Source of the DNA: 2-02-FULL-46-13 sp036517235
GTDB taxonomy: Bacteria > Patescibacteriota > Minisyncoccia > Phycocordibacterales > DSPV01
Length of the DNA stretch: 5,705 nucleotides
Assembly: GCA_036517235.1 (NCBI GenBank)
Contig: DATDXL010000063.1
Coordinates: forward strand, 1-5,705
Direction of reading: 5' to 3'
The position numbers and the translations under genes were made by a program. How positions within the stretch are numbered: the stretch's first letter is position 1; every line of letters begins with the position of its first letter. The notes under the pieces are model-generated. The model made no database searches. It was given only the letters and a program-made list of their open reading frames with translations, and had not been told where the DNA came from. This document shows positions 1 through 5,705 of this stretch, piece by piece.

Positions 1-266
1 AGAAGCTTTACTGGACAACTGAAGGAAAGCCCCTAAATTACAATCCCCTCGAGCGTCCCCGGTCGCAAGAATGGAAAGGGACCATCACAGAAAATGGGGC
101 TTTCTATATCACCAGACCTTCCACATTGAAGAAATTCAAGAATTTTCTTGGAGGAAAAATAGGCATTTACGAAATGGACGCGGAAACATCGATCGATATA
201 GATGAACCGTCAGATTGGGAGGAGGCAGAGAAGCTTATGCGTAAAGAACAAAAAAAACATGAGTGA
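1..266 (+). CDS. neuA: CMP-sialic acid synthetase-like cytidylyltransferase, C-terminal part (5' end cut off)
   Basis: Reading from base 3 there are 87 codons open to TGA at 264-266; the N-terminus lies upstream of the window. The family couples CTP to a nonulosonic acid (Neu5Ac, legionaminic or pseudaminic acid) to give the CMP-sugar donor in the cytoplasm. The visible part carries two signatures of the family's C-terminal half: an RPRSQEW...ENGAFYITRPS stretch, the counterpart of RPRRQ(D/E)W...ENG(S/A)FY in CMAS/NeuA enzymes, and GGKIGIYEM followed by SIDIDEPSDWEEAE, the usual acidic S-(I/V)-DID motif near the C-terminus. The N-terminal CTP-binding loop is not in view, so integrity cannot be judged. 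The last 8 bases overlap the next gene, suggesting translational coupling. A neuB-type gene lies downstream, which supports the assignment. Which nonulosonic acid is the substrate cannot be told. Confidence 0.85.
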   Translation, partial: KLYWTTEGKPLNYNPLERPRSQEWKGTITENGAFYITRPSTLKKFKNFLGGKIGIYEMDAETSIDIDEPSDWEEAEKLMRKEQKKHE

Positions 267-1227
267 GCGCTACCTTATTTTCGGGAACGGCTTCATCGCC
301 GAACACTACACGAAGCATCTCGCCGCTCGGGGAGATACTGTTCTTCTTGCGTTCCATCGCAAGAAGAATCCTCGTATTCCTAGCTCTATGCAACGCAAAG
401 CAGGAAAGGATATCGAGCATGCGCAAAAAATGCTAAAGGCATACAACCCTCACTTCATTATCCTCACGCAAGGCATCTCATTCATCCCTGACAATGAAAA
501 AGAACTCAAACGATCGGTGGAGAGCAATGTCTTCTCCCCCCTCGTGGTGCTTGAAGCCGCCTATCGTCTGCGCTCCGAGGGCAAACTGAAATCACTAAAA
601 AAAATGATGACCTTCGGCTCGGCAGCCGAATATGGCAACAGCGACACCAAGCGCTGGACTGAAACCTCAAAAGATACGAGACCAAACTCATTTTACGGTT
701 TGGTAAAACACTGGCTCTTCGATACTGCCCGCTTCTACCAGCAGTCGGGTCTCCCCTGTGTCCATCTTCGGCACTTCAACGCCGTGGGAGCAGGTCAGGA
801 CGCGCGCTTCGTGCTTTCGGCTTTTTGCAAACAAGTAGCGATGATGGAACGCGGGATAAAACCGAGAATAGTAAAAGTCGGCGACCTAACGCAAAAACGA
901 GACTTCATCGATATTCGTGACGCTGTTGTGGCATATGACCTCGTTCTCAAGCATGGCAAGCCCGGCCAGGCAATCAATATCTGCAGCGGAAAAGTGAATA
1001 GCGTCAAAAAAATACTCGATATCCTGCGATCTCAGACCGTGGCACGCTTCACGACCCAGGTAGACGAAAATCTCATCGCGCACAAAAGAACCCGGAATAA
1101 AACACTCGCGGGTACGCCACGCTGGCTCCAGAAAAAGGGGTGGAGACCAAAACACTCACTTGAAGAGAGCGTTGCGTGGGTCCTCGAGTATTGGCGAAAA
1201 GAGCTACAAATCAACGAAAAAAGCTAA
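259..1227 (+). CDS. NAD(P)-dependent sugar-nucleotide epimerase/dehydratase/reductase (extended SDR, GMD/Rmd-like)
   Basis: A 322-residue extended short-chain dehydrogenase/reductase. The Rossmann nucleotide-binding loop is at residues 6-13 (LIFGNGFI), with GNGFIA replacing the usual GxxGFIG. The catalytic triad is visible as S121 (FGSAAEYG), Y146 and K150 (SFYGLVKHW). The segment RHFNAVGAGQ (171-180), KVGDLTQKRDFIDIRD (206-221) and INICSG (239-244) resembles GDP-mannose 4,6-dehydratase and GDP-6-deoxy-D-lyxo-hexulose reductase, where RDF.DVRD and YN(I/V)CSG are typical. The length fits a reductase or epimerase better than the longer dehydratases. The start at 259 puts the Rossmann strand at the N-terminus; an in-frame ATG at 202 would add 19 basic residues of no family character and overlap neuA more deeply. 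No Shine-Dalgarno is visible, so coupling to the neuA stop (ATGAGTGA overlap) is likely. The exact substrate is not determinable; a role in nucleotide-sugar supply for the same glycan is inferred. Confidence 0.82.
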   Translation: MSERYLIFGNGFIAEHYTKHLAARGDTVLLAFHRKKNPRIPSSMQRKAGKDIEHAQKMLKAYNPHFIILTQGISFIPDNEKELKRSVESNVFSPLVVLEAAYRLRSEGKLKSLKKMMTFGSAAEYGNSDTKRWTETSKDTRPNSFYGLVKHWLFDTARFYQQSGLPCVHLRHFNAVGAGQDARFVLSAFCKQVAMMERGIKPRIVKVGDLTQKRDFIDIRDAVVAYDLVLKHGKPGQAINICSGKVNSVKKILDILRSQTVARFTTQVDENLIAHKRTRNKTLAGTPRWLQKKGWRPKHSLEESVAWVLEYWRKELQINEKS

Positions 1228-1229
1228 TT

Positions 1230-1246
1230 TACAAATGGCTACGAAT
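1230..1246. repeat. 5' heptamer array TACRAAT (two copies)
   Basis: TACAAAT at 1230-1236 and TACGAAT at 1240-1246 lie 10 bases apart around the candidate starts of the GxxExxY gene. A further TACAAAT sits at 1205-1211 in the last codons of the upstream SDR. They are the reverse complement of the heptamers downstream of the same gene (1652-1675), so the gene is bracketed by inverted arrays. The words were read directly; function is unknown. Confidence 0.6.
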
Positions 1247-1642
1247 ACTATGGAACTTAAGAATAAAGTCATATACCCTGAACTTTCATATCTTTTGGTC
1301 GGGATTCTCTTTTCCGTGCACAACGAATTGGGACAATATGCACGGGAAAAACAGTACAGCGATTTACTAGCACAGAAACTAAGGGAATCGAAGGTTCCAT
1401 TCCTAAGGGAGAAATTCATAGGAGACTCCGGAAACATCCCAGATTTTATTATTCAAAACAAAATTATATTGGAGTTAAAAACAGTTCCCACGGTCACCCG
1501 AGAACATTACAGACAGTTACAAAACTACTTGCAACAAACTAATCTTAAGCTGGGTATCTTAGCGAATTTCCAAAGACGATTCCTCAAGCCGGAAAGGGTG
1601 CTAAAAGTCGAAAGGCTGCGAGAGTTGCCCGACATTCGTTGA
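1235..1642 (+). CDS. GxxExxY protein (PD-(D/E)XK nuclease-like superfamily)
   Basis: A 135-residue protein of the GxxExxY family (PDDEXK_3 type). Visible features are IYPELSYLLVGILFSVHNELG (from residue 13), YAREKQY (35-41, the ExxY part of the name motif, with Y where the first G often stands), then GNIPDF (66-71) and IILELK (77-82). D70 and E80-x-K82 match the PD-(D/E)XK metal/catalytic pattern. NYLQQTNLKLGILANF (97-112) and FLKPERVL (116-123) are typical of the C-terminal half. The biological role of the family is not established, although the fold suggests nucleic acid binding or cleavage. The start is uncertain: ATG 1235 is used, ATG 1250 (giving MELKNK...) fits the family length equally well, and ATG 1160 would overlap the upstream gene. 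Neither has a Shine-Dalgarno. GC is about 40% by hand count over 1261-1620 against about 48% in sampled neighbour lines, and the gene breaks up a sugar operon, so acquisition is likely. Confidence 0.85.
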   Translation: MATNTMELKNKVIYPELSYLLVGILFSVHNELGQYAREKQYSDLLAQKLRESKVPFLREKFIGDSGNIPDFIIQNKIILELKTVPTVTREHYRQLQNYLQQTNLKLGILANFQRRFLKPERVLKVERLRELPDIR

Positions 1643-1675
1643 GATTCGCAGATTCGTATTATTTGTAGATTTGTA
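1634..1675. repeat. 3' array of five ATTYGY words
   Basis: ATTCGT 1634, ATTCGC 1644, ATTCGT 1652, ATTTGT 1661 and ATTTGT 1669 are spaced 10, 8, 9 and 8 bases apart. The last three continue with A, giving ATTYGTA. The array begins in the last codons of the GxxExxY gene, fills the whole gap, and its last base is the A of the ATG of the next gene (1675). It is the inverted counterpart of the TACRAAT words at 1230-1246. It is too short and too tightly spaced for CRISPR. Confidence 0.7.
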
Positions 1676-3582
1676 TGATTAAAAAAACAACACAAAACGA
1701 ATTCCGTATCGGCTCGCATCTTATAAGCGAGAGCTCGAAAGCGTTCATCATCGCGGAGGCGGGTATCAATCACAATGGAAAGCTCGCACTCGCCAAAAAG
1801 CTCGTGGATGCCGCGGTAAAAGCGCGTGCTGACGCGGTTAAATTCCAAATGCGCCACTTGGATGACTTGTATGTGAAATCGGCACGAGAGAACATCCATG
1901 GCGAAGATATCGGAACCCAGTATCTACTCACCCTCATCAAAGAAGCAGATCTCCCTCCTCCTGCGTTCACTGCTCTGACGCGTTATGCTCGCTCTAAAGG
2001 AATCATGTTCCTCTGCACCCCTTGGGATAAGAAAAGCGCCGACTACCTTGAGAAACTCAAAGTGCCCGCGTTTAAAGTCGCTTCGGGAGACATGACCAAT
2101 TTCGAACTCCTTGAACATCTTGCGAAAAAGAAAAAACCTCTCATCATTTCAACGGGCATGGCAAGCGTAGAAGAGATACGAAAAACCACAGCATTCCTCA
2201 AAAAGCTCGGGGCTACGTTCGCGATGCTGCACTGCAATAGCACCTACCCTGCCCACCCCCAAGATCTCAACCTGCGTTTCATCTCTCTCCTCAAAAGGAT
2301 AACAGGCGGTATCGTGGGATATTCCGGACATGAGTTGGGAATATCCACTACCGTGGCAACAATTCCGCTGGGCGCAAAGATAATCGAGCGCCATATCACA
2401 CTCGACCACACGATGCGCGGACCCGATCACGCGGCAAGCCTAGAACCGGAAGAATTCAAGCAGCTAGTCGAAGATATACGACGCGTAGAAGAAGCTCTCG
2501 GAACAGAAAAAAGGATTATCACGAGCGGCGAATACATCAATCGGAAGAATCTGGGAAAAAGCCTCGTTGCCGCGGGAGCTATCGCGAAAGGACAAAAGAT
2601 AACTCGCGCCTTGGTAACGGCAAAAAGCCCCGCCAAAGGGATCCCTGCGCATCATCTCTATGACATCATAGGGAAAAAAGCCAGCCGCGATATGCGCGAA
2701 GACGATTACTTCACCGAAGAAGACCTCGGCAAGAAGACTGTCGCCAAAAAAAGATTCCCCAAGAAAGGATGGGGCATCATCGCGCGCCCGCATGATATCG
2801 AAGAGCTCTCTATAGGACTCAACCCCAAGCTCATCGAGCTGCACTTCAGCTCGCGTGACCTTGAGCATGATTTCATACTCCCCTCTTTTCCCGATACGGA
2901 ACTTATCGTACATCTGCCGGAATTGTATGGCACCGAGCTTTTGGATCTCTGTGCAAGCGATCCCAAGAGGCGGAAGCGCGCTGTAGCTCATGTGAATCGC
3001 GGACTCGACCTAGTACGAAAGATCCGCGCGAACTTCGGTAAGACCCCTCCCAACGTAAAAACCGTGGTGCATGTCGGAGGCATGACGCAGAGCGGATTCG
3101 TGACGACCAAGGAACGAAAAAAAATGTACCTTGATCTAGCTCATACCTTAAAAGGTCTGAATCTGATAGGTATCGAGCTCCTGCTTGAGAACCTGCCTCC
3201 TCTCCCCTGGTACAAAGGGGGGCAATGGCACTCGAACACCTTCACGGATGCCGATGAAATGGCAGATTTTTCCAAAAAGCATGGCTATGGTCTCTGTTAT
3301 GATTCAAGCCACGCGCAACTCTACTGCAACTACACCCACAAGGATCCCGTCAGATTCTTTAAGACGCTGCGCCCTTACGTTAGGCATATCCACCTTTCGG
3401 ATGCGGCTGGGCTAAATGGTGAAGGTCTCCAGATAGGCGAAGGCAATGTCCCCTGGCAAGCACTGCTCCGAGAGATAAAAAAGACCAACATCAGCTTTAC
3501 TCCGGAGATTTGGATGGGACATCAAAATCACGGCGATGGATTCTGGATCGCGCTCAACAGATTGAGAAAGCTGGGCATGTAG
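1675..3582 (+). CDS. neuB: Nonulosonic acid synthase (NeuB-SAF) fused to a C-terminal xylose isomerase-like TIM barrel
   Basis: A 635-residue protein, nearly twice the roughly 340-350 residues usual for NeuB. Residues 20-280 are the NeuB barrel, which condenses PEP with an N-acylmannosamine-type sugar. Visible are FIIAEAGINHNG (24-35, E28), AVKFQM (54-59, K56), CTPWD (114-118), FKVASGDM (133-140), STGMA (159-163), HCNSTYPAHP (186-195), GYSGHE (215-220) and IERHITLDH (237-245, H240 a likely metal ligand). Residues 290-350 form the SAF/antifreeze-like domain, with KSPAKGIPAHHL and IIGKKASRD. Residues 360-635 resemble xylose isomerase-like/endonuclease IV TIM barrels: IVHLPE (411-416), VVHVGG (464-469), ELLLENLPP (501-509), DSSHAQL (543-549), HIHLSDAAG (571-579) and TPEIWMGHQ (609-617), whose E, D and H residues suit a metal site. 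The start directly abuts the ATTYGTA array and has no Shine-Dalgarno, but the N-terminal length fits NeuB. The role of the third domain (precursor epimerisation/isomerisation or product modification) is inferred. Confidence 0.88.
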   Translation: MIKKTTQNEFRIGSHLISESSKAFIIAEAGINHNGKLALAKKLVDAAVKARADAVKFQMRHLDDLYVKSARENIHGEDIGTQYLLTLIKEADLPPPAFTALTRYARSKGIMFLCTPWDKKSADYLEKLKVPAFKVASGDMTNFELLEHLAKKKKPLIISTGMASVEEIRKTTAFLKKLGATFAMLHCNSTYPAHPQDLNLRFISLLKRITGGIVGYSGHELGISTTVATIPLGAKIIERHITLDHTMRGPDHAASLEPEEFKQLVEDIRRVEEALGTEKRIITSGEYINRKNLGKSLVAAGAIAKGQKITRALVTAKSPAKGIPAHHLYDIIGKKASRDMREDDYFTEEDLGKKTVAKKRFPKKGWGIIARPHDIEELSIGLNPKLIELHFSSRDLEHDFILPSFPDTELIVHLPELYGTELLDLCASDPKRRKRAVAHVNRGLDLVRKIRANFGKTPPNVKTVVHVGGMTQSGFVTTKERKKMYLDLAHTLKGLNLIGIELLLENLPPLPWYKGGQWHSNTFTDADEMADFSKKHGYGLCYDSSHAQLYCNYTHKDPVRFFKTLRPYVRHIHLSDAAGLNGEGLQIGEGNVPWQALLREIKKTNISFTPEIWMGHQNHGDGFWIALNRLRKLGM

Positions 3583-3608
3583 CTTAAAACATAAAAACCG
3601 AGAGACCG

Positions 3609-3614
3609 TATAAT
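3609..3614 (+). promoter_or_regulatory. Likely -10 box for a leaderless transcript
   Basis: A perfect TATAAT lies in the only sizeable intergenic gap of the right half (3583-3620) and ends six bases before the ATG at 3621. Initiation about seven bases after a -10 box would fall on the start codon itself, so the message would be leaderless, consistent with the absent Shine-Dalgarno. A -35 element is not clear; TTAAAA at 3584-3589 is a weak candidate with a 19-base spacer. This would give the last three genes their own promoter. Confidence 0.55.
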
Positions 3615-3620
3615 AGTCCC

Positions 3621-4493
3621 ATGATCGAAACAATAAAAAAAATCCCTGGCCTGGGCCCCATCGTCAAACGCATCGGGCAATGGCGCCGAGATAGGAAAGA
3701 AAATGCAAGGGTACAAGATCTCTGGCGTAAGAATTCCCTATTGCTCGAGAGGAATAAGGTTCTCAAGAACAGTCTCGCCGGAAAGAGGGTGTTTATACTC
3801 GCCACGGGACCTTCCGTCGCTACTCAAGATCTAAAAGCGCTTGCGGGAGAAGCATGCATAAGCGTCAGCAATTTCTTCGTACATCCGGATTTTCTTCTTA
3901 TCAAGCCAGCCTTCCATCTTTTCGCCTCGTCGCATAGACCTATAAGTGCCGAGCAATTCAAAGCCTGGTTTACGGATGCGGAAAGACATTTCCCCGCTGG
4001 ACAAAAAGTATTCGTCTCCATCACCGACAAACCGATCGTCGAGGATTCCGGTCTATTCAAAAAACAAAACCCTCATTATTACCTCTTGGGGAATAAAAAA
4101 ACGGATACCCTAGCAGAAGTTGATTTCACGTTCCCTATCCCCAAGACCCAGACCGTGGTACACCATGCGATACTCCTTGCATTCTACCTAGGATGCAAAG
4201 AAATATGCCTTGTCGGCGTCGACCATGACTGGATTACGCATGTTGGCCAGAGTATGCATTTCTACAAGGAGCAAGAGCATGCCATGGTGCGAGCAGGATA
4301 CAAGGAAGGAAAAATGATAGACAATCAAGGTAGATTCAAGGCATACGACAATCTCTTCGAACGATATAAAGAGATGCAACGCTACGCGGAGAAACGTGGT
4401 ATCAAAATCATAAACTGCACGCCAGGAGGCCTTCTCGATGTGTTCCCACGCAAAGCATTAAGTGACGTTATCAATAGTGATTCATCTAAATAA
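3621..4493 (+). CDS. DUF115 / MptE-like protein, candidate nonulosonic acid glycosyltransferase (Maf-like core)
   Basis: A 290-residue protein. After a basic N-terminal region (1-52) comes KRVFILATGPSV (55-66), the nucleotide-binding GPS loop of the DUF115/MptE-like family, then ISVSNFFVHPD (80-90), TQTVVHHAILLAFYLGCKEI (176-195) and LVGVDHDW (197-204), the typical G.DH motif, and NCTPGGLLDVFPR (265-277) near the end. DUF115 is the core of Maf proteins, which are linked to transfer of pseudaminic or legionaminic acid to flagellin, and it occurs in many glycan loci; archaeal MptE is a pterin pyrophosphokinase of the same superfamily. Beside neuA- and neuB-type genes, transfer of the CMP-sugar is the natural inference. 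No signal peptide or transmembrane segment is seen, so it should be cytoplasmic or membrane-peripheral. A TATAAT box ends six bases before the ATG, and the stop is two bases before the next start. Confidence 0.75.
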   Translation: MIETIKKIPGLGPIVKRIGQWRRDRKENARVQDLWRKNSLLLERNKVLKNSLAGKRVFILATGPSVATQDLKALAGEACISVSNFFVHPDFLLIKPAFHLFASSHRPISAEQFKAWFTDAERHFPAGQKVFVSITDKPIVEDSGLFKKQNPHYYLLGNKKTDTLAEVDFTFPIPKTQTVVHHAILLAFYLGCKEICLVGVDHDWITHVGQSMHFYKEQEHAMVRAGYKEGKMIDNQGRFKAYDNLFERYKEMQRYAEKRGIKIINCTPGGLLDVFPRKALSDVINSDSSK

Positions 4494-4495
4494 CC

Positions 4496-5236
4496 ATGGC
4501 ACACGACAGGCTATCCCTCGCTATTACGCGATTTACCAGGGTAACAAAAAAGATCCCTAAGCCGGTCAAATCGGTTCTGCGATATTTGCGCGTGCACAAG
4601 TTGTTTGACCTTATCCTCAACAAATATACCGACGAACTTAATTTCCAAGCTGAATGGGCAGGTGAGTTCAAACGGAATAAAGAGAAAGTGCTCGAATATT
4701 GGAAACGATATCGATATTTCAATGAGATAAACGGGCTCTGTGGGTTTACGGAGAACACCCGCATACTTGACGTAGGCTGTGGCATTAGCACCGTGCTTCA
4801 CTTTGTAAAAGGGAAAAAATACGGTATTGATCCGTTAGCAAACGAATATAAACGTCTCTACGATTTCCCCAGAGACATTGAGATCATTCAGGCGTCGGGA
4901 GAAAAAATCCCTTTTGCAAGCAAGTATTTCGAGGTAGTCTTTTGCTCGAACGCGCTCGATCACGTTACAAGCGCGGAAAAAGCTGTTTCTGAGATACACC
5001 GCGTCCTTGCCGAGGGCGGGTTCTTCGTTCTGACCGTCGAACTCTTCCAAGAAAAAGTAGAACGCAATGCTGCCCACCCCTACAGCCTTCGTCGAGAAGA
5101 TCTGTTCGACCTTCTAAAGAACAAATTCAAAGTCGTCTTTGAGAAAGAATCTCCGTGGATTGGCATGAGAAATTACGTGAACGGCATCAACCGTATAGAT
5201 AACAAAGAACTTATCCTCGTCCTAAAAAAAATATGA
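4496..5236 (+). CDS. Class I SAM-dependent methyltransferase (Methyltransf_11-like)
   Basis: A 246-residue protein with a basic, helical N-terminal extension of about 85 residues and then a Rossmann methyltransferase fold. Motif I is RILDVGCG (89-96), which binds SAM. The acidic end of strand 2 is GIDPL (110-114), the post-II region is ASGEKIPF (133-140), motif IV is FEVVFCSNALDHV (145-157) and IHRVLAEGGFFVLT (167-180) is the post-IV strand. VLDHV-like and EIHRVL.pGG patterns are typical of the Methyltransf_11 group. The start is two bases after the previous stop and has no Shine-Dalgarno, so translational coupling is likely. The acceptor is unknown; sugar O- or N-methylation in a glycan locus is inferred from the context only. 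It overlaps the next gene by four bases (ATGA). Confidence 0.82.
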   Translation: MAHDRLSLAITRFTRVTKKIPKPVKSVLRYLRVHKLFDLILNKYTDELNFQAEWAGEFKRNKEKVLEYWKRYRYFNEINGLCGFTENTRILDVGCGISTVLHFVKGKKYGIDPLANEYKRLYDFPRDIEIIQASGEKIPFASKYFEVVFCSNALDHVTSAEKAVSEIHRVLAEGGFFVLTVELFQEKVERNAAHPYSLRREDLFDLLKNKFKVVFEKESPWIGMRNYVNGINRIDNKELILVLKKI

Positions 5237-5705
5237 TATCGCCGGCAAAAAAACGTTTCTATCTCATAGCAAACTACATACAGGTCTTCGGATTCTCATT
5301 TTTCAAGTGGCTTGTGTTGCGTGGCGAGAAACGCTACGCATTCTTTCAAAAGAAGATGTACGACAACATGGCAAAACGCTCGAGCTATGTACCGGGGAAA
5401 ATACAGGAGTACGTCGTGGGGGCATCCTATGACGACCACAATGCATGGCGTGATTATGACGATTATTTGATGAAATACGCCAACGACTATAAAGATAGGT
5501 TAGCCCTTGATTTCGCGACTGGCCCTGGGAGAAACATCATAAAGTACCATAAAAGATTCAAGAGGCTCGATGGTGTCGATATAAGCGAAGTCAATATAAG
5601 GAATGCTAAAGCCGGCTTAGCGAAGCACAACATCAAAGCAAATCTGTATGTCAACAACGGCATCGATCTTGCCGAGGTACCAAGCGACACCTATCACTTC
5701 CTCTT
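5233..5705 (+). CDS. Second SAM-dependent methyltransferase, N-terminal part (3' end cut off)
   Basis: The frame is open from ATG 5233 to the window end (157 complete codons), starting inside the ATGA overlap with the previous stop. The N-terminal region has an aromatic-rich stretch, roughly FYLIANYIQVFGFSFFKWLV (residues 9-28), which may be a membrane-associating helix. RLALDFATGPGRNI (89-102) is motif I (D-x-A-x-G-x-G-R) and RLDGVDIS (111-118) the strand-2 acidic motif, followed by NAKAGLAKHNIKANLYVNNG (124-143). Together these mark a class I SAM-dependent methyltransferase. Motif IV and the C-terminus are outside the window. It differs from the preceding methyltransferase in motif I and N-terminal region, so it is not a recent tandem copy. 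The substrate is unknown. Confidence 0.78.
   Translation, partial: MISPAKKRFYLIANYIQVFGFSFFKWLVLRGEKRYAFFQKKMYDNMAKRSSYVPGKIQEYVVGASYDDHNAWRDYDDYLMKYANDYKDRLALDFATGPGRNIIKYHKRFKRLDGVDISEVNIRNAKAGLAKHNIKANLYVNNGIDLAEVPSDTYHFL

Larger units (their letters stand above)
1230..1675. mobile_element. Putative single-gene cassette: GxxExxY gene between inverted TACRAAT arrays
   Basis: The proposed unit is one non-sugar gene, lower in GC than its neighbours, flanked by inverted arrays of the same heptamer and inserted between a sugar-nucleotide SDR and a neuB-type synthase. The reverse complement of 1652-1675 reads TACAAAT, c, TACAAAT, aa, TACGAAT, against TACAAAT, ggc, TACGAAT at 1230-1246. No transposase, integrase or clear target-site duplication is visible, so the mobility mechanism is unknown and the boundaries are tentative. 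The alternative is a resident gene with locally biased repeats. Confidence 0.35.

Noticed and set aside
237..239. ATG preceded by GGAGG-like purines (about 219-228) as a gene start
   Set aside because: It is in the neuA frame, 9 codons before its stop, and encodes an internal Met.
202..258. Upstream ATG 202 as the start of the SDR gene
   Set aside because: It adds 19 residues with no family match ahead of the Rossmann strand and deepens the overlap with neuA; no Shine-Dalgarno supports it.
1160..1234. ATG 1160 as the start of the GxxExxY gene
   Set aside because: It would overlap the SDR by 68 bases with a low-complexity leader; family proteins begin a few residues before the ELSY motif.
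1634..1675. CRISPR-like array
   Set aside because: The repeat words are 6-7 bases with 2-4 base gaps; there are no spacers of CRISPR length and no cas genes.
1200..1690. Target-site duplication around the proposed cassette
   Set aside because: A-rich runs lie on both sides (near 1217-1222 and 1681-1687) but no convincing exact direct repeat borders the arrays.
2464..2991. 175-codon open frame on the minus strand
   Set aside because: It lies inside the neuB-type gene, its product shows no recognisable motif, and the plus strand is clearly coding throughout.
3583..3620. Terminator after the neuB-type gene
   Set aside because: No GC-rich hairpin followed by a T-run is visible in this gap.

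Overview
The window is a gene-dense, single-strand (+) stretch of bacterial DNA. It looks like part of a surface-glycan locus built around a nonulosonic (sialic acid-like) sugar. Coding runs almost end to end: genes overlap by a few bases (259-266, 5233-5236) or lie 2 to 38 bases apart. None of the six starts visible here has a convincing Shine-Dalgarno sequence, and one gene (start 3621) has a perfect TATAAT box six bases before its ATG, as expected of a leaderless message. Hand counts give about 48% GC in sampled lines of the sugar genes and about 40% in the small gene at 1235-1642. The compact layout, weak SD use and the type of GxxExxY protein suggest an uncultivated lineage such as Patescibacteria/CPR. 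That is inference; nothing here is a taxonomic marker.

Layout. 1-266: C-terminal end of a CMP-sialic acid synthetase-like cytidylyltransferase. 259-1227: extended SDR related to GDP-mannose dehydratase/reductase enzymes. 1235-1642: a small GxxExxY protein of the PD-(D/E)XK fold, not a sugar enzyme, bracketed by inverted arrays of the heptamer TACRAAT / ATTYGTA. 1675-3582: a 635-residue fusion of a NeuB-type nonulosonic acid synthase, a SAF (antifreeze-like) domain and a xylose isomerase/endonuclease IV-like TIM barrel. 3621-4493: a DUF115/MptE-like protein related to the core of Maf glycosyltransferases. 4496-5236 and 5233-5705 (cut by the window end): two different class I SAM-dependent methyltransferases.

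How they may work together (inference). The NeuB domain would condense an N-acylmannosamine-like or 6-deoxy-hexose-derived precursor with PEP. The fused TIM barrel may make or modify that precursor or the product. The cytidylyltransferase would activate the sugar as a CMP-sugar, the SDR would supply or reduce a nucleotide-sugar branch, the DUF115 protein could transfer the sugar to a protein or glycan, and the methyltransferases could decorate it.

The two points most worth following are the GxxExxY gene with its repeat arrays, which looks like a small cassette lodged directly against the neuB-like start codon, and the three-domain synthase fusion.
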